DNA of 64,000 nt from Arthrobacter antioxidans (GCF_023100725.1 NZ_CP095501.1:3596001-3660000); one strand, 5' to 3'; shown: positions 33,602-43,518, numbered from the stretch's first letter. Made by a program: numbers and translations. Notes: generated by a model not told the origin, from the letters alone.

Positions 33602-34894
33602 GTGACGTCCTCCAGCGAGACCCCGACCGACTTCCTGCCCGCCGAGACCGAAGCAGCCCTCGAACGCGCCGTCGATTCCGCCGCGCGCCACGACGAGCTC
33701 TTCTCGCTGCGCGCAGCCAACATCAAGCAGTCGGCGGTACGTGACGTCTTCGACATCTCCATCCGCCCGGGCCTCGTCTCCCTCGCGGGCGGGAGCCCGT
33801 ACCTGAAGTCCCTGCCGCTCGAGGACCTCGGCCGGACCGCCCAGAAGATCATCGCCGAGCACGGGCTCGAGGCCCTGCAGTACGGCGGCGGCCAGGGCAT
33901 GGACGAGCTCCGGCGGCTCGTCTGCGACGTCATGGCGGCCGAGGGTATCGAGGGCGCGAGCCCCGAGGACATCGTGATCACCACGGGCTCCCAGTCGGCG
34001 CAGGACGTCGCGGCGAAGGTCTTCTGCGACCCCGGGGACGTGATCCTCTGCGAGGACCCGACCTACGTGGGCGCCCTCAACACGTTCGAGGCCTACGAGG
34101 TCGACGTCGTCACCGTCCCCATGGACGACGCCGGGCTCATCCCCGACGAGCTCGACCGGGTCATCGGGGAGCTCCAGGCGCAGGGCCGCTCGATCAAGCT
34201 GCTGTACACGATCCCCAGCTTCAACAACCCGAGCGGCATCACGATGGCCGCGGATCGTCGCCAGCGGGTCGTCGACATCTGCCGCGACCACAACATCCTC
34301 GTCCTCGAGGACAACCCCTACGGCATGCTGCGCTTCGACGGCGAGCCGCTGAAGCCCATGCGCGCGGACAACCCCGACGACGTCATCTACCTGGGCTCCT
34401 TCTCGAAGATCTTCGCGCCCGGCGTGCGGCTCGGCTGGGCCCTGGTACCCAGGCACCTCTACCGCCGGTTCTACCTCGCCTGCGAGGCCGTGGTGCTGTG
34501 CCCGTCCCCGCTCACGCAGATGCTCGTGAGCGCCTACCTCACCGAGTACGACTGGCGCGGGCACCTGACCTCGATGCGCAGCCTCTACCGCGAGCGGTGC
34601 GAGGCCATGCTCGGCGCCCTCGCCGAGGCGTTCCCGGAGGGCGTCCACTGGACCACACCGGACGGCGGGTTCTTCGTCTGGGTCACCCTGCCGGAGGGCA
34701 TCGACACCTACCCGCTGCTCTACACGGCGATCGACGCCGGCGTCGTGTTCATCCCGGGCGCCGCCTTCACGCCGTCGGACGAGCCCTCCAACAAGCTCCG
34801 GCTGGCCTTCAGCGCCGTCTCACCGGAGGACATCGTCGAGGGCGTCCGCCGCCTGGCGCCGATCCTGCGCGGAGCGATCGAGCAGAACAGGTAA
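33602..34894 (+). CDS. PLP-dependent aminotransferase, 2-aminoadipate (LysN) type
   Basis: This 430-residue fold type I aminotransferase has the MocR-like catalytic part without a DNA-binding domain. Motifs are QYGGGQGMDELR, TTGSQSAQDVAAK, PSFNNPSG, EDNPYGMLR, and GSFSKIFAPGVRLGW with the PLP lysine. Relatives act on 2-aminoadipate, aromatic or branched-chain amino acids. The bkd operon lies just downstream on the other strand, so an amino acid degradation role is possible but not shown. The start is probably leaderless. Confidence 0.87.
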   Translation: MTSSSETPTDFLPAETEAALERAVDSAARHDELFSLRAANIKQSAVRDVFDISIRPGLVSLAGGSPYLKSLPLEDLGRTAQKIIAEHGLEALQYGGGQGMDELRRLVCDVMAAEGIEGASPEDIVITTGSQSAQDVAAKVFCDPGDVILCEDPTYVGALNTFEAYEVDVVTVPMDDAGLIPDELDRVIGELQAQGRSIKLLYTIPSFNNPSGITMAADRRQRVVDICRDHNILVLEDNPYGMLRFDGEPLKPMRADNPDDVIYLGSFSKIFAPGVRLGWALVPRHLYRRFYLACEAVVLCPSPLTQMLVSAYLTEYDWRGHLTSMRSLYRERCEAMLGALAEAFPEGVHWTTPDGGFFVWVTLPEGIDTYPLLYTAIDAGVVFIPGAAFTPSDEPSNKLRLAFSAVSPEDIVEGVRRLAPILRGAIEQNR

Positions 34895-34914
34895 TCCGCC
34901 GGTTCGCACCGCGG

Positions 34915-35139
34915 CTACCGCGGCGGCCGGTTCTGCTGGCGCAGCGTCACCGCGATCGAGATGAGTGCCGCGATGATCACGAGGATCGACAGCCGCGCCA
35001 CCGCGCCGAGGTCGGGGAAGACCAGCTGCAGGACGCTCGACGCGAGGAAGCCGATCACCACCACGAGCAGGAGCCTGCTCAGGGGATAGCGTGGTCGCGG
35101 GCTCCTGCCCCGTTCCCCGCCGGGTAGCTGCTGGTTCAT
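34915..35139 (-). CDS. small membrane protein, two helices
   Basis: This 74-residue protein has a basic N-terminus and two predicted membrane helices (LLLVVVIGFLASSVLQLVF and LSILVIIAALISIAVTL), followed by a short basic tail. I recognise no family. It starts nine bases after the end of the E2 gene and may be the last cistron of the bkd operon. It is short but has a natural membrane-protein composition. Confidence 0.6.
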   Translation of the reverse strand: MNQQLPGGERGRSPRPRYPLSRLLLVVVIGFLASSVLQLVFPDLGAVARLSILVIIAALISIAVTLRQQNRPPR

Positions 35140-35148
35140 GGCCCCACC

Positions 35149-36771
35149 CTAGTCGAGCAGGAGGGCGGGCTCCTCGAGGATCGACGCGACGTCGGCCATG
35201 AAGCGTGCGCTCAGGTCGCCGTCCACCACGCGGTGGTCGAACGATCCACCGAGCGTGGTGATCCAGCGGGGGATGACCTCCCCGTCGAGCACCCAGGGCT
35301 TCTGCTTGATCGTGCCGAAGGCCACGATCGCCACCTCGCCCGGGTTGATGATGGGCGTCCCGGTATCGATGCCCAGCGCCCCGATGTTGGTGATCGTCAG
35401 CGTGCCGCCCTGCATCTGGGCCGGTTGCGTCCTGCCGGCCCGGGCCGTGGTCGCAAGGTCGTTGAGGGCGAGGGCCAGCTCCTTCAGCGAGAGGTCCTGC
35501 GCGTCCTTGATGTTCGGGACCATCAGCCCCCGGGGTGTCGCGGCGGCGATGCCGAGGTTCATGAAGTGCTTGACGAGGATCTCGTCCTCGGCCCAGGTGG
35601 CGTTGACGGAGGGGTTCCGCGCCGCCGCCCAGATGACGGCCTTCGCCAGGATCAGCAGCGGCGAGACGCGGATGCCCTCGAAGTCCCGGGACGCCTTGAG
35701 CCGCTTCACGAACTCCATGGTCCGGGAGGCGTCGACGTCGACGAAGATGCTCACGTGCGGTGCCGTGAACGCGCTCTGCACCATGGCCTTCGCCGTCGCC
35801 CGGCGGACGCCCTTGACCGGGATCCGTTCGATGCGGCCGCCCCCGAGGAGTTTGCGGTCCGACCAGAAGGAGTCCGCGCCGTCCTGCTCGGCGTCGCGCT
35901 GGGACTGGTAGCTCATGAGGTCCTGCTTGGTGACCTCGCCCGCGGACCCGGTGGCCGGGACGTCCGCGAGATTGATGCCGAGGTCCCGTGCGGCCTTGCG
36001 GACGGGCGGCTTCGCGAGCACGCGGCTGATGAGCTGGTTCAGCGGATTGGTCCGCCCGGGTGCCCCGGGGGACCGGTCGGGGTGCGGCTCCGTCGGCGCG
36101 CCGGCACCAGCCGCCGCGCCGGACGGCGGAGCGCTGGGCGCCGCCGGCGTGTGCGGTTCGGGCTGCGCTGGCGCTGGCGGTGCGGGGGCGGACTGGGTGG
36201 CCGAGGTGGTGACGGGCGACGAGGGCGACGCGGACGGTGCGGCGGATGGCGTCCTGCGCGGACGGCGCTTCACGGCGTCGGCTTTCGGCCCGGTGCCCAC
36301 CAGTGGACCGGGCGAGGGTTCGGGGTCCGCCGCCCCGGGACCGGTGGCATCGACTCCGTCCTGCTGGACGCCGGCGAGCTCCCCGGGCATCTCGGGCGCG
36401 GGGACCGGGGCGTCGCCGGTCGGGGCGACGGAACGAGCACCGGCAGCCGCGGGAGCGGCGGCATGGTCTGCACGATCGGATGCGCCGTCGGTCGCTGCGG
36501 ACGGGCCGGGCGCGCTGCCGTCCCGGGTGGCGGCGTCGTCGACGGCGAAGATCGGCGTGCCGACCTCGATGGTCTCGCCCTCCGCGACGAGCAGCTCGGA
36601 CACGGTGCCTGCGTAGGGCGAGGAGAGTTCCACGAGCGACTTGGCGGTCTCGATCTCGCAGATGATGTCGTTGACCGCCACCGTCGCTCCCGGAGCCACC
36701 TTCCACTGCACGATCTCTGCCTCGGTGAGGCCTTCACCGACGTCGGGCAGGTTGAACGTCTTGAGCGTCAT
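35149..36771 (-). CDS. bkdC: 2-oxoacid dehydrogenase E2 (dihydrolipoyl acyltransferase)
   Basis: This 540-residue core enzyme of a branched-chain 2-oxoacid dehydrogenase complex passes acyl groups to CoA. The lipoyl domain is at 1-75 with the lipoylated Lys 44 in [12 protein letters not shown] long Ala/Pro-rich linker follows, then a peripheral subunit-binding domain near 245-285 ([17 protein letters not shown]) and the catalytic domain with DHRVVDG at about 512-518. It is third in the operon E1alpha, E1beta, E2. No E3 gene lies here; the common lipoamide dehydrogenase would serve. Confidence 0.93.
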   Translation of the reverse strand: MTLKTFNLPDVGEGLTEAEIVQWKVAPGATVAVNDIICEIETAKSLVELSSPYAGTVSELLVAEGETIEVGTPIFAVDDAATRDGSAPGPSAATDGASDRADHAAAPAAAGARSVAPTGDAPVPAPEMPGELAGVQQDGVDATGPGAADPEPSPGPLVGTGPKADAVKRRPRRTPSAAPSASPSSPVTTSATQSAPAPPAPAQPEPHTPAAPSAPPSGAAAGAGAPTEPHPDRSPGAPGRTNPLNQLISRVLAKPPVRKAARDLGINLADVPATGSAGEVTKQDLMSYQSQRDAEQDGADSFWSDRKLLGGGRIERIPVKGVRRATAKAMVQSAFTAPHVSIFVDVDASRTMEFVKRLKASRDFEGIRVSPLLILAKAVIWAAARNPSVNATWAEDEILVKHFMNLGIAAATPRGLMVPNIKDAQDLSLKELALALNDLATTARAGRTQPAQMQGGTLTITNIGALGIDTGTPIINPGEVAIVAFGTIKQKPWVLDGEVIPRWITTLGGSFDHRVVDGDLSARFMADVASILEEPALLLD

Positions 36772-36780
36772 GATGGTCCT

Positions 36781-37755
36781 TCAGTACGCGAAGGCACGGT
36801 CGAGTGCCTCGAGGATGCGGTCGATGTCCGGCAGGTAGTGCTCTTCGACGCGGGCCACGGGGTAGGGCATGTGGAACCCGCCGACACGGATGACGGGGGC
36901 CTCGAGCGACAGGAACGCGCGCTCGGAGATCCGTGCGGCGATCTCCCCGCCGATCCCGCCGAACGTCGGCGCCTCGTGGGCGACGATCAGGCGGCCGGTG
37001 CGGGTCACCGATTCGGTGACCGTGTCGAAGTCGATCGGCGAGATGGAGCGCAGGTCGATCACCTCGACGCTGCGTCCGTCCTCCTCCGCCGCCGCGGCCG
37101 CGGCGAGGGCCACGGGGACGAGCGGGCCGTAGGCCACGATGGTCGCGTCCGTGCCGGCGCGCAGGACGTGCGCGGAGAACGGGTCCCCGGCGGGCGCCGA
37201 GGTGTCCACCTCGCCCTTGAGCCAGTAGCGGCGCTTCGGCTCGAACACGATGACCGGGTCCTCGCAGCTGACCGCCTGCTGGATCATCCAGTAGGCGTCC
37301 TGCGGGTTGGACGGTGTGATGATCCGGAGCCCTGCGGTGTGCGCGAAGAGCGCCTCGGGGGACTCCGAATGGTGCTCGACGCTGCCGATGCCGCCGCCGT
37401 AGGGGATGCGGATCACCACGGGTGCGCTCAGCATGCCGTCGCTGCGGGTGCGTAGCTTGGCGAGCTGGGTGGTGATCTGGTTGAACCCGGGGAACACGAA
37501 GCCGTCGAACTGGATCTCGCAGACGGGCCGGTAGCCGCGCAGGGCGAGGCCGATCGCCGTGCCGATGATGCCGGATTCTGCGAGCGGGGAGTCGACGACG
37601 CGCATCGCCCCGAAATCCCTCTTCAGCCCGTCGGTCACGCGGTAGACACCGCCGAGCTCACCGATGTCCTCCCCCATCAGCAGCGTCCTGGGATCCTGCG
37701 TGAGGGAGGCGCGGAGCCCCTCGTTGATGGCCTTCGCGATGGTCATCGTCGCCAT
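36781..37755 (-). CDS. bkdB: 2-oxoacid dehydrogenase E1 component, beta subunit
   Basis: This 324-residue subunit forms a heterotetramer with E1alpha and decarboxylates branched-chain 2-oxoacids with TPP. Family features are LLMGEDIGELGGVYRVTDGL, ESGIIGTAIGLALRG, EIQFDGFVFPGFNQI and the transketolase C-domain with VIDLRSISPID. Its ATG shares one base with the stop of the alpha-subunit gene, so the two are translated together. The gap to E2 is nine bases. Confidence 0.94.
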   Translation of the reverse strand: MATMTIAKAINEGLRASLTQDPRTLLMGEDIGELGGVYRVTDGLKRDFGAMRVVDSPLAESGIIGTAIGLALRGYRPVCEIQFDGFVFPGFNQITTQLAKLRTRSDGMLSAPVVIRIPYGGGIGSVEHHSESPEALFAHTAGLRIITPSNPQDAYWMIQQAVSCEDPVIVFEPKRRYWLKGEVDTSAPAGDPFSAHVLRAGTDATIVAYGPLVPVALAAAAAAEEDGRSVEVIDLRSISPIDFDTVTESVTRTGRLIVAHEAPTFGGIGGEIAARISERAFLSLEAPVIRVGGFHMPYPVARVEEHYLPDIDRILEALDRAFAY

Positions 37756-38972
37756 CAGTCGTGCTTCCCTTCATCGACGAACCCGGCCTCGTACTGCTGG
37801 AAGAAGCGGAGTTCCTCCTGCACGAGGGGGTGCGGCTCGGCGTACACGCTGGCGAAGCGGCTCTCCATGTCCGGCACCGTCATGGACAGCACGGCGTCGC
37901 GGAGGGCGGTGGCCATGGAGCGGGCCTCGGCGGTCAGCTCGTCGAAGAACGCGTCGTCGGCCAGGCCCTGCGTGCGCAGGTGGGCCTCCAGGCGGACCAG
38001 CGGGTCCCGCGGCTGCCACTCCTGCTCGTCTCCGGACAGCCGGTACTTCGTGGGGTCGTCGGCCGTGGTGTGCGCGCTCATCCGGTAGGTGTATGCCTCG
38101 ATCAGGACGGGACCCTTCCCGGACCGGGCGTGGTCGAGGGCCCAGCGCGTCACGGCTTCCACGGCGACGACGTCGTTGCCGTCCACGCGGACGCCGGGGA
38201 ACCCGTATCCCTCGGCCCGCCGCGCGAGGGGCACCCTGGTCTGGACGGCCGCGGGGACGGAGATGGCCCACTGGTTGTTCTGGCAGAAGAACACCACGGG
38301 GGCGTTGAAGGACGCCGCGAACACCATGGACTCATGGATGTCCCCCTCGGAGCTCGCGCCGTCACCGAAGTAGGCGACGGAGGCCGCCTCCGGCAGCGAG
38401 GGGTCGGCGAGCTGGTCCCGCTGGATGCCCATCGCGTAGCCGACGGCGTGCAGGGACTGCGCGGCGAGGACGAGCGTGTAGAGGTGGAAGTTCCGCTCGC
38501 GGGGGTCCCACCCGCCGTTCGTCACTCCCCTGAACAGGCGGAGGATCTCCGCCGGCTCGACGCCGCGGGTCAGGGCGACGCCGTGCTCCCGGTAGGTCGG
38601 GAAGGCGTAGTCCTGGGGCTGCAGCGCGCGGCCGGACCCGATCTGCGCGGCTTCCTGGCCCGTCAGCGGCACCCAGAGCGCCAGCTGCCCCTGGCGCTGG
38701 AGGGCCGTGGACTCCTGGTCGAAGCGCCGGATCAGGAACATGTCCCGGTAGAGCGAGCATAGGTGGGCTGCGTCCGTCGCGGCGAGATAGGGCGAGAAAT
38801 CGATCATCTCGCCGTCGATCTCCGCGGTCAGGCCGCCGGCCATCGTTCCGTCGGGGGCGAGGACCTGGAGCATGTCCACCGACGCCTCCCGCTGCTCGCC
38901 GATCGCGGAGTGGGCTGCGCGCAGGACCTCCTCGACCTCGAACTCCGCTGCAGGCACACGACTGCCGCTCAT
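37755..38972 (-). CDS. bkdA: 2-oxoacid dehydrogenase E1 component, alpha subunit
   Basis: This 405-residue TPP-binding subunit has the cofactor motif starting GDGASSEGDIHESM and ending CQNNQWAIS, and AYTYRMSAHTTADDPTKYR, which holds the phosphorylation-loop region of the family. The ATG at 38972 has AGGAG five bases upstream, better than a GTG at 38978. It is the first gene of the bkd operon. Leucine, isoleucine and valine degradation, and supply of branched starters for anteiso/iso fatty acids, is the known role. Confidence 0.94.
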   Translation of the reverse strand: MSGSRVPAAEFEVEEVLRAAHSAIGEQREASVDMLQVLAPDGTMAGGLTAEIDGEMIDFSPYLAATDAAHLCSLYRDMFLIRRFDQESTALQRQGQLALWVPLTGQEAAQIGSGRALQPQDYAFPTYREHGVALTRGVEPAEILRLFRGVTNGGWDPRERNFHLYTLVLAAQSLHAVGYAMGIQRDQLADPSLPEAASVAYFGDGASSEGDIHESMVFAASFNAPVVFFCQNNQWAISVPAAVQTRVPLARRAEGYGFPGVRVDGNDVVAVEAVTRWALDHARSGKGPVLIEAYTYRMSAHTTADDPTKYRLSGDEQEWQPRDPLVRLEAHLRTQGLADDAFFDELTAEARSMATALRDAVLSMTVPDMESRFASVYAEPHPLVQEELRFFQQYEAGFVDEGKHD

Positions 38973-39012
38973 AATCACTCCTCACATGACGCACCACATT
39001 CCGTTCGGGGAA

Positions 39013-39048
39013 TGTATGTCGTAAGTCATACACGCGAAAACATATGTT
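39013..39048. promoter_or_regulatory. palindromes in the bkd promoter region
   Basis: Two inverted repeats lie upstream of the bkd operon: TGTATG and CATACA arms (39013-39018, 39027-39032, eight-base spacer) and the perfect AACATATGTT (39039-39048). The region is unusually A/T-rich. An Lrp/AsnC-type or other regulator of bkd could bind here; which one is not known from the sequence. Confidence 0.4.
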
Positions 39049-39115
39049 CCCGGGACGTACTGATCAAGACTAGTCAGGGCGGACCCGAGGGCCTATTTAA
39101 GTCCGGCCGTCCCTG

Positions 39116-40264
39116 TCATGGGCGGTGCGTGTACTCTCCGCACAACTCGAGGAAACGGGTGTTGGCGGCCTCTTCGCCGATGGAGACGCGGACGCCCTCC
39201 GATCCGAAGGCCCGCACGGACAGGGCCCGCTCCCCTGCCTTCGCCGCGAAGTCCTGGGTGCGTTCGCCGAGCGGGAGCCAGACGAAGTTCCCCTCGGCCT
39301 CCGGGATGCGCCAGCCCAGCTCGCGCAGCCCGGCGACGACGCGGATCCGCTCGTCGACGATCGATTGGACGCGGGCTTCGACCTCCCCGATGTGCCGGAG
39401 CGACGTCACGGCGGCGTGCTCGGCGATCTGCGATACGGCGAACGGGACGGCGCTGACGCGCAGGTGCTCGGTGAGGGCCTGCTGGGACACCGAGTAGCCC
39501 ACACGGAGCCCGGCGAGTCCGTGCGCCTTGGAGAAGGTCCGCAGCACGATCACGTTCGCATGCTCCCGGTACAGCTCGATGCCGTCGACGGCGTCCGGGC
39601 GCCGCACGAATTCCTGGTACGCCTCGTCGATGACGACCACCACGTGCGGCGGCACCTCCGCGAGGAAGCCGACCACCTCGTCCCGCGTGAGGATGGGCCC
39701 GGTGGGGTTGTTGGGGGTGCAGAGCAGGATGACGCGCGTGCGGTCGGTGATGGCCGCCGCCATCGCCTGCAGGTCATGTGTGCCGTCCTCCCGGACCGGG
39801 ACCTGGACGCCTGCGGCCCCCGCGAGGCCCACGCTGATCGGGTAGGCCTCGAACGAACGCCACGCGTAGATCACCTCGTCGGGTGCGTCGAAGTCGTTCT
39901 GTCCCGCGAAGGTGGCGAGGATCTGGTTCAGGGCACCGAGGCTGCCTGCACCCGTGACGATGTCCGTCGCGGGAACGCCGAGATAGCCCGCGAGTTCGGT
40001 CCGCAGCGCCGTCGTCATCGGGTCCGGGTAGCGGTTGATCGAGGTCTCGGCGGCGATCGCGGCGAGGACCGCGGGCAGCGGTGGCAGCGGGTTCTCGTTC
40101 GAGGACAGCTTGAAACTCTCGAGCCCCTCGACCACCACGGGTGGTTTCCCCGCCGCGTAGCGGGGAAGCTTCCCGAGGACGCCGCGCGGTCGGATACCGG
40201 CTGCGCCGGAAGCCGGGGCCGCAGGGCCTGGGGATGGTGCCGGACGGTCCTCGATCGATGTCAT
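39116..40264 (-). CDS. histidinol-phosphate / aromatic amino acid aminotransferase
   Basis: This 382-residue fold type I aminotransferase is of the HisC/Pat group. It has KLSSNENPLPP, the substrate loop NRYPDP, CTPNNPTG, DEAYQEFVRRPDA, and RTFSKAHGLAGLRVGY with the PLP lysine. Proteins of this kind without his genes around are often aromatic aminotransferases (Pat). The ATG at 40264 overlaps the preceding stop (ATGA), and TAGGCT lies six bases upstream of it, so both coupled and leaderless starts are possible. Confidence 0.87.
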   Translation of the reverse strand: MTSIEDRPAPSPGPAAPASGAAGIRPRGVLGKLPRYAAGKPPVVVEGLESFKLSSNENPLPPLPAVLAAIAAETSINRYPDPMTTALRTELAGYLGVPATDIVTGAGSLGALNQILATFAGQNDFDAPDEVIYAWRSFEAYPISVGLAGAAGVQVPVREDGTHDLQAMAAAITDRTRVILLCTPNNPTGPILTRDEVVGFLAEVPPHVVVVIDEAYQEFVRRPDAVDGIELYREHANVIVLRTFSKAHGLAGLRVGYSVSQQALTEHLRVSAVPFAVSQIAEHAAVTSLRHIGEVEARVQSIVDERIRVVAGLRELGWRIPEAEGNFVWLPLGERTQDFAAKAGERALSVRAFGSEGVRVSIGEEAANTRFLELCGEYTHRP

Positions 40265-41562
40265 GGCCATAGCCTAGACCGGCCATCCGCCTCGCGGCGC
40301 CTGCTCCCGGAGGGCGGGGTGCCGCCGGCCGGCGGAGTGTCGGTGCCCGGCGGTCGACGCGTGGCCGTGAAGGAGTAGCGCCGCGCAACGCCGCCGGCGG
40401 TGGCCAGCACCGCAGTGGCGGGGGCGAGCGACGGTGCGTCCCCGGCATCGACGAGACGCGCGCCCAGGGCATAGTTCTCGAGTTTGTGGGCCGGTCCGAG
40501 ACCCCGCGGTTCCGTCGAGCCGTCGGTGCGTTCACCCAGCTCCGGCACCGGGGTGGCGAGGGTGACGGTGGTCCGGTGGCGGTCGTCACCGTTGGACGCC
40601 GAGTCGAGGGCGGGCACGGAGTCCGCCTGGTGTTCCAGGTGCAGGTACTCCGTGCCGCCGCTCGTGGACCAGCCCGTGGGCGACCCCACGGTCACGACCA
40701 GCCGGACGTCGTAGCGGCCGCCCACGCCCTCCGACTCCGCCAGGTTGACGGCATGCAGTCCGCCCTGGCTGTACCCCGCGACCAGGAGGGCGTCCCCCTC
40801 CCTTGCGCCGGCCTGCCCGAGGGCCTGCAGGACGGCCTCCTCCGTGAAGCGGCTGTCCTCCGCGAGGGCTTCGGCGATCCCCGCCGCGTCGAAGGGATTG
40901 CTTCGCGCGGGCCCCCCGGGCCGCGGCGCCTGGGTGCCCGGCAGGACGACGACGTAGACGGGCTCGTCGTCGGACCCCGCCCGGAGCACCTCGAAGGTCC
41001 CCGGGTCATCTCCCTCGACCGCGGCCAGACGCTCCAGCACGCCACCGACCGTCCCGTCGAGCCGTACGGCTGCCCCCGTGTCGGCAGCCTCCAGCTCGAT
41101 CGGACCGACGGTCAGGGCGCCGCTGGCGATCGCCGCACGCGCGAGGTTCCGCGCCGTACCCTCGGACGCCCGGCGCGCGGCCTCGGTCACGGCGAGCGCG
41201 GCGTCGTCGGCCAGGCGGTAGGCGCGCAGGCCGGCACGGAGCCGCTCCTCCGCGGAAGCGAGTGCGCGGGCGTTCTCGAGGGAGGCGGTCCACGCCCCGT
41301 CCAGCTGCGCCAGGGCCACCTGGTACTGCGGTCCGGCCACGCCGCCGGGAAGGTGGAGATGCATGATCCGCCACGGGAGCTCACTGACATCGCGGTCCAG
41401 GAACCCGAGGCCCACGGCAACCTCCCCCGCATCCGCGGCGAGGAGCGCCAGCACCCGGGCGGCCTCCTCCAGCTCCTCCCACTGGAACCGGATCCCGCCG
41501 ACACCCCCGCGGACGACCATCGCACCGTCGTCGCCCACGACGGGGCGCAGCCCGTCCGTCAC
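40261..41562 (-). CDS. alpha/beta hydrolase with helical N-terminus, WXG100-linked
   Basis: This 433-residue protein has a helical N-terminal half (about 1-190) that looks like an ESX/WXG100-related coil, then a serine hydrolase domain with YVVVLPGTQ and the nucleophile elbow GYSQGG at about 270. A Pro/Gly-rich tail ends the protein. There is no signal peptide. Its GTG overlaps the stop of the WXG100-like gene by four bases. Such two-gene units resemble ESX substrates or their processing partners in actinobacteria. The substrate is unknown. Confidence 0.75.
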   Translation of the reverse strand: MTDGLRPVVGDDGAMVVRGGVGGIRFQWEELEEAARVLALLAADAGEVAVGLGFLDRDVSELPWRIMHLHLPGGVAGPQYQVALAQLDGAWTASLENARALASAEERLRAGLRAYRLADDAALAVTEAARRASEGTARNLARAAIASGALTVGPIELEAADTGAAVRLDGTVGGVLERLAAVEGDDPGTFEVLRAGSDDEPVYVVVLPGTQAPRPGGPARSNPFDAAGIAEALAEDSRFTEEAVLQALGQAGAREGDALLVAGYSQGGLHAVNLAESEGVGGRYDVRLVVTVGSPTGWSTSGGTEYLHLEHQADSVPALDSASNGDDRHRTTVTLATPVPELGERTDGSTEPRGLGPAHKLENYALGARLVDAGDAPSLAPATAVLATAGGVARRYSFTATRRPPGTDTPPAGGTPPSGSRRREADGRSRLWP

Positions 41563-41867
41563 AGCCCCGCACCGCGCTGCTGGTCCTCGGCGTCCCGTAC
41601 CAGACGGGCGAAGACCCCCAGTTCGTGCGCGGCGGACTCGAGCAGCTCCGCGGTGCTGCCCAGTTCCTTGCCTCGCTCCGCCAGATAGTCACGGAAATTG
41701 CCGCCTGCGGGAGATTCCCAGGAGAGCAGGCCGACCGACAGGGCATGCCTGCGGATGTCCGCCATCTGCCCTGCGTGCCACCGGAGACGCGAGGCCATCG
41801 CGGCCACCTCGGTGCTCACCACGGCCCACGCCTCACCTGACGCCCCGCCGTGCATCCCGCCAGCCAT
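41559..41867 (-). CDS. WXG100-like small helical protein
   Basis: This 102-residue protein is predicted to be almost all helix, with a central WESPAGGNF in place of the WxG turn between two long helices (MASRLRWHAGQMADIRRHAL and GKELGSTAELLESAAHELG). This is the shape of WXG100/ESX-type proteins. ATG 41867 has AGGA seven bases upstream. It is coupled to the hydrolase gene that follows. No ESX secretion genes are in the window. Confidence 0.7.
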   Translation of the reverse strand: MAGGMHGGASGEAWAVVSTEVAAMASRLRWHAGQMADIRRHALSVGLLSWESPAGGNFRDYLAERGKELGSTAELLESAAHELGVFARLVRDAEDQQRGAGL

Positions 41868-42026
41868 GACCAGTCCTCTCGTCCGCTCGTGCTTCAACGC
41901 TAGGAGCGGCGCGGGCGGTGGCCGGACGGCGGGGCCGGTATGTGGACACCGACGACGACGGGTCGAGGACGCGGGCGTGCCACGCCAGGGTGACACCCCC
42001 CATCGGCGCCGTGAAAGGATGGGGGA

Positions 42027-43457
42027 ATGGCTGACTCCGTGCTCTCCCGGGTTGAATTCGCTGCTCTGTCCAGAGGGGAGGGGACGTCCCTGACGCTCGG
42101 TCCGCTCGACGGCCGGTATCGCGGGGCCGTCGCCCCGCTCGTCGACTTCCTTTCGGAGGCGGCGCTCAACCGGGACCGCCTGCACGTGGAGGTCGAATGG
42201 CTGATCCACCTGACGCGCCACTCCGTGCTGCCCGGGACCCGCCCCCTGGACGCCGACCAGGAGGCGCGACTGCGCGCGATCGTCACCTCCTTCGACGCGG
42301 AGTCCGTGGCGGAGCTCGGCGAGATCGAGGCCGTCACGGTGCACGACGTCAAGGCCGTGGAGTACTTCATCGGGCGGAGGCTGGACGGGATCGGGATCGG
42401 CCACCTGAAGCCGCTGGTCCACTTCGGCTGCACGTCGGAGGACATCAACAATCTCTCCTACGCCCTCGGCGTGAAGGGCGCGGTCCTGGACGTCTGGCTG
42501 CCCGCTGCCCGGACGCTCGTCGCGTCGATCGCGGACCTGGCGCGCGCGTCGCGGGACACCCCGATGCTCTCGCGCACGCACGGCCAGCCCGCCACCCCCA
42601 CCACGCTCGGCAAGGAGATGGCCGTCGTCGCGCACCGCCTCACGCGGCAGCTCGACCGCATCGCGGCCACGGAGTTCCTCGGGAAGATCAACGGGGCCAC
42701 CGGCACCTACGCCGCCCACTACGCGTCCGTCCCGCAGGCGGACTGGCAGGACGTCGCGCGGTCCTTCGTGGAGGGCCTCGGCCTGACCTGGAACCCGCTC
42801 ACCACGCAGATCGAATCGCACGACTGGCAGGCGGAGCTGTACTCCGACGTCGCCCGCTTCAACCGGATCCTCCACAACTTCTGCACGGACGTGTGGAGCT
42901 ACATCTCGATCGGGTACTTCGCCCAGATCCCGGTGGCAGGCGCCACGGGATCCTCGACCATGCCGCACAAGGTCAACCCGATCCGCTTCGAGAACGCCGA
43001 AGCCAATCTGGAGATCTCCTCGGGCCTGCTCGACGTCCTGGCGTCGACGCTCGTGACCTCCCGCTGGCAGCGCGACCTGACCGACTCGTCCAGCCAGCGC
43101 AACATCGGGGTGGCCCTCGGGCACTCGCTGCTGGCCGTGTCGAACGTCGCGAAGGGCCTCGCCCGGCTCGACGTCGCCGAGGACGTCCTCGCGGCGGACC
43201 TCGACGGCAACTGGGAGGTCCTCGGGGAAGCGGTGCAGATGGTCATGCGTGCCGAGGCGATCGCCGGCGTGCCGGGCCTCGACGACCCCTACGAGCGCCT
43301 CAAGGACCTGACCCGAGGACACCGCGTGGACGCCGGACGCATGCGCGAGTTCGTGAGCGGCCTCGGGCTGAGCCCGGAGGCCGAACAGCGGCTCCTCGCG
43401 CTGACGCCCGGCGGCTACACGGGGATCGCGGCGGGCCTCGTGGACCACCTGCGCTGA
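42027..43457 (+). CDS. purB: adenylosuccinate lyase
   Basis: This 476-residue enzyme of the fumarase/aspartase superfamily splits adenylosuccinate and SAICAR in purine synthesis. The signature GSSTMPHKVNPIRFENAE is intact, as are SRTHGQPATPTTLGKE with the catalytic His and the early LGPLDGRY. Length is close to the E. coli-type PurB form. It stands alone between the WXG100-like unit and an endonuclease-like gene. Confidence 0.96.
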   Translation: MADSVLSRVEFAALSRGEGTSLTLGPLDGRYRGAVAPLVDFLSEAALNRDRLHVEVEWLIHLTRHSVLPGTRPLDADQEARLRAIVTSFDAESVAELGEIEAVTVHDVKAVEYFIGRRLDGIGIGHLKPLVHFGCTSEDINNLSYALGVKGAVLDVWLPAARTLVASIADLARASRDTPMLSRTHGQPATPTTLGKEMAVVAHRLTRQLDRIAATEFLGKINGATGTYAAHYASVPQADWQDVARSFVEGLGLTWNPLTTQIESHDWQAELYSDVARFNRILHNFCTDVWSYISIGYFAQIPVAGATGSSTMPHKVNPIRFENAEANLEISSGLLDVLASTLVTSRWQRDLTDSSSQRNIGVALGHSLLAVSNVAKGLARLDVAEDVLAADLDGNWEVLGEAVQMVMRAEAIAGVPGLDDPYERLKDLTRGHRVDAGRMREFVSGLGLSPEAEQRLLALTPGGYTGIAAGLVDHLR

Positions 43458-43518
43458 CCGGGCGCCGGCGGAGCGCCGGGCCCCAGCCGCAACGCACGTG
43501 CCGCACCGGAAGGTCTCC

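Noticed and set aside
35233..37455. 740-residue plus-strand frame opposite the bkd genes
   Set aside because: It runs antisense through E2 and E1beta and has no recognisable motif.
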